Shown here piece after piece: positions 1 to 9,303 of a stretch of DNA of 28,454 nucleotides; position 1 is the first letter of the stretch; each line of letters starts with the position of its first letter. The stretch is from Diplocarpon mali. Taxonomy: Eukaryota > Ascomycota > Leotiomycetes > Helotiales > Drepanopezizaceae. The stretch is taken from positions 138,913-167,366 of the forward strand of contig JAENRP010000079.1 in the NCBI GenBank assembly GCA_024741835.1. Reading direction: 5' to 3'. The notes under the pieces were generated by a model. That model was not told where the DNA came from. It ran no database searches and saw only the letters and a program-made list of their open reading frames with translations. A program made the position numbers and the translations under genes.

Positions 1-936
1 GATCGTCTCGCGTTCGGCTGCCGGTGTCCCTCTCCGCCCGATATATAAACCCTGCTTTTTTTTGTAACCGACTCCTGAGGACGGAGGGTGGGGTCTCGTC
101 GAGGCCAAGCTGTCTACTTCGTATAAATCGTTTCGGCTGACAAGGCGAGACCGTCTTGCACGTACACCCACAGTCGTGAGCAATTGAAAGGGGGGGGGGG
201 AGGGAGCTTGCTGGTAGAGGAGCAGACCAGCCCGCCAAGAGTCGGTGCACTCGCTTCCCAGGGAGTGTCGAGCAGGTGAGGTACTCGAGGTAGAGCGCGT
301 TTGTCAATGCGCTTGAATCGTTTGCCTCTTCTCGATGTCTTCCTGGCGCTCGCTCTCCCATGCACCAAACACAGACGTGATGTTGGCGAAGCACGTCCGG
401 AGAAGAGTCGTTTGCGCCGGGGGGGAGAGGGCCTATTGTTAGGCGAGGCCTGAGGACCTAGAACTCGATCGGTCTCTCCCCCTGACACCAGGCCAGATAC
501 AAGTATAGTACCCGCGGCCTGGCCCAATCCGCTCCCGACGAAGCGCATTCCGTGGTTACGTACCGCGGACGTATCGCGCACATGGACATGATGAGGGGTT
601 TGTGTAGGAATATAGTGATCGGGGTCAGATATAAGGTATATGACGAGAGTGAAGGAGGAGAGTGAATCTCGGGGACACGTGATGGCCTTGGCATCGGCTG
701 CCCTCGAGTAGTCATTCCCTTCAGGTCTCAGCGGAGGATGTTCGTGAAGAGGTGCTGAGGTGAAGCTGCTTGGGCTTTTCTTATCCGAAGATCCGCCCCC
801 TTTGCGGACAGCAGCTATTCATTGTTATCACATTAACCCTCAGGGCCACAGAGGAGCGAATATGATTTACAGCCCTTCTGGTGACCTCGAGCTTTGCGGA
901 GGAAATCTTCCCCGCTGCGCGACTTTGACACCCATC

Positions 937-1020
937 CTTTCCTCTCTCCCCTTTCCTCTCTCCCCTTTCCTCTCTCCCCTTTCCTCTCTCCCCTTTCCTC
1001 TCTCCCCTTTCCTCTCTTCC
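937..1020. repeat. 14-bp homopyrimidine minisatellite, 6 copies
   Basis: The unit CTTTCCTCTCTCCC is repeated five times exactly (937-1006), followed by a sixth copy with one change (1007-1020) and a decaying seventh to about 1034. One strand is all C/T and the other all A/G, so the tract could form triplex-type DNA. The unit is not a multiple of three, and frames through it give Ser/Leu/Pro/Phe-rich nonsense peptides rather than a protein repeat. Confidence 0.95.
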
Positions 1021-2721
1021 CTTTCCTCGTGTCCCATTCCTCCCAGGATTCCCCTCGGACTCCAAACTTGGGCTAGGGGTAGAAGCACATGTGCATTTGC
1101 GTGTGAAACCCAAGCCGAGCTTGCTCCATGTGCGAGACAAAGCCGGATCTGCCCCAACCCAGCGCCATCCTCTCGTCACGCCCGGTGGTGCCCAGCCCTA
1201 CGGGGGTTTGGCGGTGTTTGAAGCGCAGCACGGTGTTTCCGAAGCTGCCACAGGCCCTTGCTTTGCCCTTCTCCCACGGCCCTCGGGCGCTCGTCTGCGG
1301 GCTCTTGTTCGGCGGGACCTTTTTCTCGTCCGACGCGCTGCTTGTTCTTCCGTGGAGTGCACACCCCGTCTCTTGTTGTGCACGAAACGATATCCAGCGT
1401 CTCCGTGTGCTGCGACCGGGGACTCGCGGGCACGTGACGTGGACGTCGACGGAAAGTTCTTGGTCGAGCTACTCGTCGCAGCTCCCCCCCTCCCCCTCGG
1501 GCGTTCTAGAACGCGGGGCACTCGCGAGTCACCGCCGCCGGGTGCTGCAAACCGTGTCGATCCAGGACGAAGGGACCATCACCCTCGAAGTTGAGATTTG
1601 GCTTTTCCGACCGAATTACGCGGCAATACCCCAGCAGCAGGAGAAGCCCCCTCCCCCCGACCCGTTAGCTTTACCGCGTGTTTTGCATGTCCACGCAGCA
1701 GCAAGCTAGGTGGATAACGAAGGCTTGAAAACTCCCGCCCGGAGATCATCTCGCTTGTTGGGTATCGCCCGCCGCCTGACTCGGGGGTCAATAGACCAGT
1801 GCGGAGGACGACTTTGTCGCAGGCCAACAAACGCCATTGCCGCGTCATTCGCAAGGGAAGGCTCAGTAAGGGGCTGCCAGGATGAGTTGGACTTCCAGGC
1901 GGTGCTCGTTTGGCCTGATACCTACGCCTGTGTGTCGATTCTGCAGACGGTGGACTGAAAAGCCTACGAGGTCATACTGAGGATGAAGAATTCTGACCGT
2001 CCGGAGCAACAACCGGACGCGTTGAACCGTGAGAAATAGCAATCCGAGGTGACTCTAGTTTTTGGGGGGGGGTTGAAAAGAATCTACCAAAAATACCGAC
2101 AAGTGCCGTATACCAGACCGACCTCCGGCCATGCGACTTTCAAACGCGTGACCTTGGAATTGCTGTGGATGTTGGAGTTTCATCAACAGGTATTGTGATC
2201 CGCCGTCTGCGAAACGAAAGGCTGTCCTTCCGGTAGCCCCACCATCATCAGAAGCCCGACGCGGTCTCCACGTGAAGGGCGCGCGCGGGCACCTTGCGGC
2301 GGCGCCTGTCGGTCATCACATCCGATCGAATCGGGATTCCCATCCGACAGACGTGCGGGAAAGAGAGCGAGAGACGCCTCTTGTCGCGGGGACGTTGGTC
2401 GACGGGACCAGAGCCGCGCCGACAGCTTCGCATGACTGATCTTCTCGTGGGCGAGGCGGAGACGGGCGCATCCCGGCCGGATCGGTCAGCACGTGCGGGC
2501 GTCGAAATGCCAGAGAGACGGGTCTCCCCCGAGGAGAAATGGGACCCGCCCGGCCCAACGACCCACGCCACGGCGGACATGCAAGCACCGCTTGTCAGCC
2601 GGGCAACTCTATTAGAAAGACGATGCGGCGCTCGACGCTCGTTTCGGACCACGTGCCCCCGGCGCGGCGGGGCAGCGCCGGCTGGATCGGGCCCGTCGGT
2701 CAATTCCAAGGATCCGCCCGC

Positions 2722-2765
2722 TCGGCTCCCACTCGGCTCCCACTCGGCTCCCACTCGGCTCCCAC
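2722..2765. repeat. 11-bp tandem repeat, 4 exact copies
   Basis: The unit TCGGCTCCCAC is present four times without change at 2722, 2733, 2744 and 2755. It lies about 100 bp upstream of the TATA box of the dioxygenase gene, so it sits in the likely promoter. Confidence 0.95.
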
Positions 2766-2867
2766 CTCAGCATGCGTCCGCTCCGAGTAAGTCAACAAAG
2801 CTTACTGCATCACGTCGCGAATAGGACCAGATGCTCCCCCTCGGCCGGGACCAGCCACGGCCGCTGG

Positions 2868-2873
2868 TATAAA
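2868..2873 (+). promoter_or_regulatory. TATA box of the dioxygenase gene
   Basis: TATAAA lies in otherwise GC-rich sequence, 101 nt upstream of the first in-frame ATG (2969) and 224 nt upstream of the ATG in the best Kozak context (3092). If used, transcription would start around 2895-2930, so the out-of-frame ATG at 2875 would not be in the message. The assignment is inferred from motif and position only. Confidence 0.5.
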
Positions 2874-2968
2874 GATGGCTGGATGCAGCTCCCGTCGCCT
2901 CCTCCTCGCCGCTCGACATCTCGCCCGGCGACCTCCCTCCGACCTGCCCCGCGGCCGAACTCGATTTC

Positions 2969-3934
2969 ATGTCCAATCTGCTCTCCCGGCCCGTCTTCCG
3001 ATTCAGTCTCGCTCTGCCTGTCCTGGTCTTCCTCGGCCTCCGCGCGACGACGACGACGACGCCCGCCCTCCCCCACCGCGCCGCCGCCACCATGTCGACC
3101 GCCCTCCGCGCCCCCGTCATCTCCGTCTGCCACGGCGGCGGCCCCTTGCCGGCGCTCGGCGACCCAGACCACCGCGAGGTGATCCGGTCGCTGGGCGAGC
3201 GCGTCCCCCAGGTGCTGCGCCTGGGGACGGCGCAGGCCCCGCGGGCCATCGTGCTCGTCACGGCGCACTGGCAGGAGCGCAACCCGACCATCAGCAACGG
3301 CGCCAGCCACCCGCTGTACTACGACTACGGCGGCATGGACCGCAAGGCCTACGAGCTCAAGTACCCCGCGCCCGGCAGCCCGGCCGTCGCCGACGAGGTG
3401 CGCGCCGCGCTGCAGGCCGCCGGCTTCCAGCCCCAGATGAACGCCCGGCGCGGCTGGGACCACGGCGTCTTCATCCCCATGCTGGTCATCAACCCCAAGG
3501 CCGACGTGCCCATCGTGCAGCTGTCCATCCTGTCGTCCGGCTCGCCGGCCCAGCACTTCGCCATGGGCCGCGCGCTGGCCGGCCTGCGGGACACCAACGT
3601 CGCCATCGTCGCCAGCGGCATGTCGGGCCTGCACAACATGCGCGCCATGTTCGGCGGCCAGTGGCACGACGGCGGCTTCCGCCGCCGGAACCAGGAGTGG
3701 CTGGAGCGCCTGGACAAGACGGTCAAGACCGAGGACCCGACCGAGCGCGGCCGGCTGCTGGAGAGCTGGCGGGACTGGACCGGGGCCAAGGACGCCCACC
3801 CCGTCGGCGGCGAGGACCACTTCCTGCCGCTCATCGTCGCGGCCGGCGCGGGCGGCGCGGGCAAGGCGGCGTCGTACGTCGACCAGCTGACGGGAATGCT
3901 GGCCTCGAAACAACCCTCGTTCTATTGGGAGTAA
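2969..3934 (+). CDS. DODA/LigB-type extradiol ring-cleavage dioxygenase
   Basis: This is a single-exon frame of 321 residues belonging to the class III extradiol dioxygenases (4,5-DOPA dioxygenase/YgiD-like), metal enzymes that open catechol rings. Visible family motifs are CHGGGP (His55), TAHW (His100), GWDHG (His165), SGLHN (His222) and GEDHFLPL (His284); His55, His100 and His284 match the expected metal ligands and His165 the catalytic histidine. The first 41 residues are a hydrophobic, Thr/Ala-rich leader with no domain homology. A second in-frame ATG at 3092 has a near-perfect Kozak context (GCCGCCACCATG) and would give a 280-residue core enzyme, whereas the 2969 ATG has T at -3. The cytosolic 3092 start is at least as likely as 2969. 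The natural substrate (DOPA, catechol or other) cannot be read from sequence. The gene is much richer in GC than its neighbours. Confidence 0.88.
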   Translation: MSNLLSRPVFRFSLALPVLVFLGLRATTTTTPALPHRAAATMSTALRAPVISVCHGGGPLPALGDPDHREVIRSLGERVPQVLRLGTAQAPRAIVLVTAHWQERNPTISNGASHPLYYDYGGMDRKAYELKYPAPGSPAVADEVRAALQAAGFQPQMNARRGWDHGVFIPMLVINPKADVPIVQLSILSSGSPAQHFAMGRALAGLRDTNVAIVASGMSGLHNMRAMFGGQWHDGGFRRRNQEWLERLDKTVKTEDPTERGRLLESWRDWTGAKDAHPVGGEDHFLPLIVAAGAGGAGKAASYVDQLTGMLASKQPSFYWE

Positions 3935-4593
3935 GGAAATGCGCGCGCGACGGCGGACGGTCTGGCTGCGGGGGCATTCCGTGTATATAATCTGGGCCGG
4001 GGCGGGAATTCAATGTACATCAAGCTCTCTCGTGACACGCAATGCCATGAAATGCTAGCTGTCACCTGATCATGGCTTACCCACAACCACCAATCGACCG
4101 CAGATTCCTGAGCCCGGCGGTTTCCCCATACCCAGTATCTAGATGGGGAGCAACGGAGCGACGTCGGATTCGTTGCGCTTCCTACGTCGTCGCACACCAA
4201 ACACGGCCCGCGCCCAAGCCCCAACATGTAACCTTGCATACAGCATCTACCCGCTCCTGGACGCCTCCCCCTGGAGAATCGCCGCAGGCGGGCTTTGTTT
4301 GGCCGACGACCAGGTAGAAGTGAGCCGTGTACAAGAAGCCGGATAGGATTATCTACTCTAGGCCCATGCCTGTCATCTGATGCGAAGCCTAGTCCAGAGA
4401 GGTATTGCAGCGCCCATCCGTCTTCGCTCATGTAAACATCATCACATCACCCCGACCCACCCCATAACAGCCACAACCACGCCCCAGCAGACCCATGCCC
4501 TACCAAATACGCTGAGAGAAGGATAAGTAACAAAGCGTGATCCTGTCAAGCGCTAAATCACAAGTCACCAAGTTCGAGGCGTGAAACTCTACA
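3935..4593. other. Intergenic region between convergent genes
   Basis: These 659 nt separate the 3' end of the dioxygenase gene (+) from the 3' end of the bZIP gene (-). I see no conserved coding potential; the open frames here lack any domain. It probably holds the two 3' UTRs. Confidence 0.5.
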
Positions 4594-5904
4594 TTACACC
4601 CGAGTTCCCACGCCGTCCTTGCGCTCGGAACCTTTCCGCTCGGCGTTTTCGGCACTATATCTCTTCCATAGGGTCGCTATGTCCTCTTTGCTATCATTCT
4701 TTTCGGTGATCAGGTTCTTCAGCCACTTGTTTTCCGTCTCAAGCTGGTTGATGCGACCTTCGAGAGCGGCCACTTTGTCACTCATGTCCTTGGCGGAGCG
4801 TTCGAGGGCTTGCTCACGCTGCTTCTTCTTGACACGGAAGCGGGCCGAGGCAGCTGTGTTGCGCCGACGCTTGTCCTCCTCGGCAGCGTTGCGAGCGGCG
4901 TCTTCTGCATTCGAGATTGGCGAGCCCGCGCCAATCGAATCTGACTTGCGCTTGTGTGAGGTTGACGTCGTGCGTGTTTGGAGGGGAGGGGAGGACTCGG
5001 GCGAATGATAGAGGGATGTGTTGATAGGTGCCAAGGGGATGCTTGTGTCTGTGAAGGTGTTTTGAGGAAAAGGATTGAAGTCTGGGAAGGGGAAGTCGCC
5101 TGTACGACCCGTGGTATCATCGTCAGCATATTGCGTCTGTCAAATGTTCGTGGGCAACGAGCGTCGACGGCCTGCACACAGCTAGGGGTGACGCGTGCTC
5201 ACTACTGTGAGACGACAGTTTGCCCCAACAGTGACGGGACCATGATGTCGATGTCTCGAGGGGGGTCGAGGGCCGGATGGATGGCACGTGATATGGCGCG
5301 ATCTGGTAGATCAAAGAGTCGATGGCGTGCTCGACGACGTCCACAGAGACGATGCAGACCGCGGCGCCAGAGATAAGGCAGGCACGTGCAGGCTCAATGA
5401 GCCACTCGAAGTGCAGCATGGGAGCTCAGATCTTTTGGTGTTCGCATCGCAGCAAAGATGCAGCGGGGTTGCACGCATGATCGGCGCGCTCGACGAGTTG
5501 CCAAGTGCAGTCGAGGTAACAGCGTTATCGTCGCGGCGGCATGGTTTCGACAACTCGATAGAAGTCCGACGATAGAGCAGGCAGGCCAAGAAAGCAGAAT
5601 GTACACACCAAAAAAGACGAGAGAGAGCGAAATAGAGCTTACCAGTGTTCATAAAATCCAAGGACTTCATGTCCATCGTATCGGGCGCAACCGCCTGGTC
5701 TCGGCGTCCCTCCCCATTATAGGCAGTAGGTTGCAAATCAGCGTTTTGCCCGAGGTCGAAGTCGAAAAAGTTGGCGTTGGTGAACATGGCCAAGTCATCC
5801 TCGAGGAAGTCTGGAGAAGCCTGCATCTCTCCTTCTGGCGGCACCGTGTTCAGAGTCCCGATATAATCCATCATATTGACCCTGCTCGAAGCGTTGTAAG
5901 CCAT
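4594..5904 (-). CDS. cys-3: bZIP transcription factor, CYS-3/MetR-like
   Basis: Two exons, 5904-5643 and 5099-4594, give 255 residues. The donor GTAAGC is at 5642; the acceptor is TACAG ending at 5100, with a branch-like CTGAC about 20 nt before it, and phase 1 is kept (G|GC, Gly88). The N-terminal half is acidic and aromatic, as in activation regions. The basic region is at about 163-184 (KRRRNTAASARFRVKKKQRE), followed by a leucine-zipper coiled coil at about 187-221 (core LETENKWLKNLI). The basic region and zipper closely resemble Neurospora CYS-3 and Aspergillus MetR, which activate sulfur acquisition and methionine/cysteine genes when sulfur is low. Unspliced message would stop inside the intron and lose the whole bZIP. 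Identification as the sulfur regulator rests on the DNA-binding region; the N-terminus is not diagnostic. Confidence 0.88.
5285..5290. promoter_or_regulatory. CACGTG E-box inside bZIP intron
   Basis: This perfect palindromic CACGTG is the site type bound by Cbf1-like bHLH proteins, which work with sulfur regulators in yeast. Its role here is inferred only from motif and host gene. Confidence 0.3.
5383..5388. promoter_or_regulatory. Second CACGTG E-box inside bZIP intron
   Basis: A second perfect CACGTG lies 98 bp from the first within the same intron. Two copies in about 100 bp is more than expected for a 6-bp palindrome, but function is unproven. Confidence 0.3.
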
Positions 5905-7369
5905 GGCGATGGTTCGAAGATCGTATGGTGTGGGCGCGATGACGGTTTCGAGGGTAGCTGCGCAGCTATGGATCTCTGGCCTGGGTTTGTATTGAGTTGA
6001 ATGTCTTTCCGCAAGCTGGAATCAAAGTAGAGTTGTGTGTACTGAGGATGATGGATGAATAAATCCACTCGAAGAGTCTTTGTCTCGCATGCGGCGACGA
6101 GGCTGGTCTCGAGTGTGTTGAGTGCGCCGAGCAAATCTCGATGAAAGGGTGAGTGGCCGTCGAAAGAACGCGCGCATCAATCGTCGGTGGGGAATGTCGT
6201 GGTCGTGGTGAGTGAGGGGAGAAATACTGTGTAGATGAGGCGATTCAGAAGTGCAAACCTAAAATGTAAGTAAAGTGGTGGTCCCGCCAGTCTTCGCCCC
6301 ACTCTAGTTGTGCCGATGGTGGGACCGAGTGGGAGTTGGAGTTGGGAGTGCGAGTCGGTGGGAGCGGGAGGGATTCAATACTTGAAGCTAAGAGCACTCA
6401 TGGTACTCAACTTTCTTTGTAATGGAATTAGTCAGAAACAATAAAATTTTTACACGCTCGCGGGTGGGGGGAGGCCGGGCATCATTATTCTTATCACTAT
6501 TCCACCTGGTCGCAGAATTTGCCTGCTTACCTATTTGTGGTACATTTATAATAGAGCCCTGCCTCATTCACAACCAGCGTAAACATCAATGTTATATTAT
6601 TTATTCCACTTGTGTTTGTGCACTAGTACCTGCAAGATCTCTACCCTTTTTCTATTGTCTAGAGACTTCGTCGAATTGTGTACCGGTTCAGACCTGAGGG
6701 AGCAGCCTAGGTGCGATGCAGAGCAGATTTCTACGGCATTTCAACGCCTCAGCCTGCCACTCCACACGCTACTCGTAGCTCATGACGGAGGAGGGGCAAC
6801 TTCTATATTCAAAACCCGTAACCTTTTCCTTATCGGATCCTCGGTTCGATGGATATTCGTTCGATTCGCTTGTCTTTGTTTTGCATTGGCAGCGGAAGCG
6901 GAAGCGGAAGCGGAAGCCTTTGTCTCGATTCCCGTGATCGGTTTTCCTCGGAGCTGCCGAAACGCCCAATGTGGCTAGATCGAGTCGAATATCAAGGTAC
7001 TCCACTCTTACCTTATTCTTGCCTGTAGGTTCGGTCAAGTTCAAATGGCCGGATCCAAGGTGTTGCAAGTACGAACTACTGGCCTCGACGCTTGCAATTC
7101 CAAATTTGTGAGCCACGCCAGGCCAGATATTTCGCGTCTTTGCCTCAGAAATAAGTGAAGCGGCTTCAGAGATGCATGACACAGCTTCAGCCCGTAAGGG
7201 ACTTGTCAATTTCCTGCTTCATCTCTAGGTATGCCCGTGCGTATGTAGTCGTGCAGTCGTAATTAATAATCCATGCCCCATCCACCGCCCAAGCACCACA
7301 CCTAGAGTCCAGTAGCCCACCCAATCGAGCAAAGAGCCGCGTGCCTCAAGTGGCTGCAGTTGCGACAAC
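5905..7369. other. Intergenic region, bZIP promoter and ATG3 3' flank
   Basis: These 1465 nt lie between the bZIP start and the ATG3 stop codon, and both genes are on the minus strand. I see no supported gene. The part from about 6420 to 6700 is AT-rich. A hexanucleotide repeat (AGCGGA x4) lies at 6891-6914. A 146-codon minus-strand frame at 6769-7209 has no domain and depends on that repeat for part of its length. Confidence 0.5.
6891..6914. repeat. AGCGGA hexanucleotide repeat, 4 copies
   Basis: Four exact tandem copies of AGCGGA are followed by AGC. Because the unit is two codons long, frames through it show false dipeptide repeats (Ala-Glu on plus, Phe-Arg on minus). Confidence 0.95.
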
Positions 7370-8566
7370 TCAAACGCCCATTGTGAAGTCGTGCTCAATG
7401 CCAGGTGTGACGCTGGCCATAAACTGGATTTATTAGCATGGGGCATATCAACGAGCATGAAAGGGAACAAGCATACCTTCAAGAACACGACAAGATATTG
7501 ATCGACCCTAATGGCAACCTCCTCGTCCGCAGCCTCCGCATCGTGCTGTAGTACCTCCCACTCGTCGTTCCCATTCCCACCCGCCTTGGCCCCCTCCAGA
7601 ATAGCCCTCTTATCCTCGGATCCTAGGCCCGTCTTTGCGAAGTCATCCACGAGGCCTTCCATGCCGGCATCCTTGGATCCGGGCTGGATCTTTCCTTGCT
7701 TAAGCTTCTCGCGGCGGATCTTGAGCGCTGCGTCGGCCCGGTCGAGCAGCGTTTTCATGACACTGGCGTGTTTACAGGGATGCACCGAGGCCATCTTAAT
7801 ATTGTTGCTGAAGTAGGGGAAGTCTTCCAGCGTGACTGTTTTGTCTTTGTAGTCGCCAACGATGTCCTCCATCATGAGCTGTGGAGGCAGAGGTTGCGAG
7901 TTGGCGAGGTAGCCGGAGAGGTAGAGGCGCGGAGTGCGGTAGTAGGGCGTGTATGCGATGTAGAGAGTGTACGTTCTTTTGGATCTGAAGACTGTAAGTT
8001 CATTGCATCCGGGAGAAATGCTTGGAATCGACTTACGAGTCGGCTCCATCAGCCTTGGGGTCCCGAATGATTGCCTCCTCGTCATCCTCCTCGTCTTCCA
8101 TATCTGGAATCTCATCTTCGTCTTCTTCCCGCTCTCCCATGTTTCCGCTCTCGTCCACCGTCCTCACGTCTCTAACTCTCGCCTCTTGACTAGCAGCCAG
8201 CCCCCCCGTTCTCAGCCATCCATCCTCGTCATCCCCCGGCGAGTGTCCCCCGGCTCCTCTAAAGTCCTCCCCGTCTCCCACCATCGTCTCGTCATGTCCC
8301 GCATCGCCCGCGAAGTTATCATCGAGCCGGCGATGGCATGGCACGCCCCGAGTGACGAGAAACTGCTTTCCCGCAGGCAGATACGTCGCTCGCTTAGAGA
8401 CCGGCGACGCGTCCGCCCAGGACCACGTTGGGAATTTGTAGACTAAATAGTCGCCCGCGGCGACAAACTCCTCGGGGGTGATCTGCCCGTTCTGGCGGAA
8501 GGTCGAGGTGTGCGAGACTGGCGCCCACTCGCGGACTCGGTCGAGGGTGCTGTGGATGAAGTTCAT
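7370..8566 (-). CDS. ATG3: Autophagy E2-like conjugating enzyme Atg3
   Basis: Three exons (8566-8037, 7984-7477, 7423-7370) encode 363 residues. Introns of 52 and 53 nt have GTAAGT and GTATGC donors and CAG acceptors, and phases 2 and 0 are maintained. Atg3 takes Atg8 from Atg7 and passes it to phosphatidylethanolamine on autophagic membranes. Sequence support is near full-length: the N-terminal amphipathic start [14 protein letters not shown], the [16 protein letters not shown] block, a long acidic flexible insert (about 105-175), the E2 core from about 180, the catalytic Cys247 in HPCKHA, and the conserved C-terminus HDFTMGV, which is recovered only after splicing the last intron. The acidic, low-complexity middle is usual for this family. 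The next gene on the same strand, 738 nt upstream, is unrelated (ETFB). Confidence 0.97.
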
Positions 8567-9303
8567 CGTGATAGCAGGGAACGGTCGTAGGCTTATTCTG
8601 GTTCTCGGAAATGCGCGTCGAGGGTTCGAGCTCGAGTCTAGGGTGTGTGAGTGAGAACTGGAAGGGGACTGGTTTAAAGGTGAGATGGATTAAAATATGT
8701 AGACAGCACGTCAAATACACAACACAGGTATAATAAGGTGTTTCAAGCGGGGAATTACGGGTGGCTGACATGAAGCGGTTCACAGCCTTGTCTCCGCTAG
8801 GCTACACTCAAGTCACACGTGATAAAATCACGCGACGAGTCACAAGGACCTTGATGCAGTTAGGCATTCCGTCTGTTCCTTTTCTCTATTTTCTCGTTTT
8901 CAAATTCCTCGCTTTTTGCAGTGGAAATGAGGCAGAGATTCGATCCATCTAGTCGCTGAACTAGGCATTGCAGCGTAAGATAGAGGGACCATGCTCAAGC
9001 TTCGACGCCAAGTAACAGAGTTGTGGGAGACACTGCGGGAAGGTTGGGATTGAGCCGATGCCGCGAAACGTGGGTGATGAGTACGGAAAACCTTGGCCGG
9101 CCATCGTAAGACGAGCGGTAGCAAGCCCCAAAGACTTCCGCTTGTCAAGTTCAACGATTGTTGCACTGAGCTCCATTGTTACTACTGGCGCCCTCACCTA
9201 GAGATGCGAAGTGACAGGATTTGATAGGCCAAAACCTATCAATATATTGATTCCTGCCGTTCATCATATGTACACTCTGACCCTGCCATTCGTCCTGTAC
9301 ATT
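8567..9303. other. Intergenic region upstream of ATG3
   Basis: These 737 nt separate the ATG3 start from the ETFB stop, both on the minus strand. Small frames on both strands have no recognisable domain. The region should hold the ATG3 promoter and 5' UTR. Confidence 0.5.

Larger units (their letters stand above)
1..2867. other. Gene-poor GC-rich stretch, no recognisable gene
   Basis: No open frame here gives a recognisable domain. Several frames stay open for 80-190 codons on both strands at once, which is what high GC content produces, and their translations look like random Pro/Arg/Ser-rich sequence. Visible structure consists of a run of 11 G at 190-200, a 14-bp pyrimidine minisatellite at 937-1020, a 7-bp stem hairpin at 1998-2019 (CGTCCGG / CCGGACG), a run of 9 G near 2064-2072, and an 11-bp tandem repeat at 2722-2765. 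A non-coding RNA or long 5' region for the dioxygenase gene to the right cannot be excluded. Confidence 0.5.
5100..5642 (-). other. Unusually long intron of the bZIP gene
   Basis: This 543-nt interval separates the two bZIP exons, against 44-171 nt for the other introns in the window. It contains two CACGTG boxes (5285-5290 and 5383-5388) and a 9-of-10 match to the recalled CYS-3 consensus ATGRYRYCAT at 5111-5120 (GTGGTATCAT). I could not find a convincing middle exon of length 3n, but one cannot be excluded without a homolog or RNA data. Confidence 0.65.

Noticed and set aside
114..581. 155-codon minus-strand open frame
   Set aside because: No domain, a poly-Pro stretch produced by the G run at 190-200, and random-looking composition.
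1091..1709. Overlapping plus-strand frames of 167 and 193 codons
   Set aside because: Several frames are open together in GC-rich sequence and none shows a domain, a membrane pattern or plausible introns.
2248..2824. Opposed frames of 168 (-) and 176 (+) codons
   Set aside because: They are mutual shadows in GC-rich sequence; part of the plus frame is just the 11-bp tandem repeat.
2810..3913. 367-codon minus-strand open frame
   Set aside because: It is an antisense shadow of the GC-rich dioxygenase gene; its translation is Ala/Gly/Arg/Val-rich with no domain.
2875..3990. 371-codon plus-strand frame overlapping the dioxygenase
   Set aside because: It is the wrong frame of the same gene, almost pure Arg/Pro/Ala/Gly; the overlapping frame has all conserved dioxygenase motifs.
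6769..7209. 146-codon minus-strand frame with an Arg-Phe repeat
   Set aside because: The apparent peptide repeat is the AGCGGA hexanucleotide repeat read as codons; the rest has no domain.
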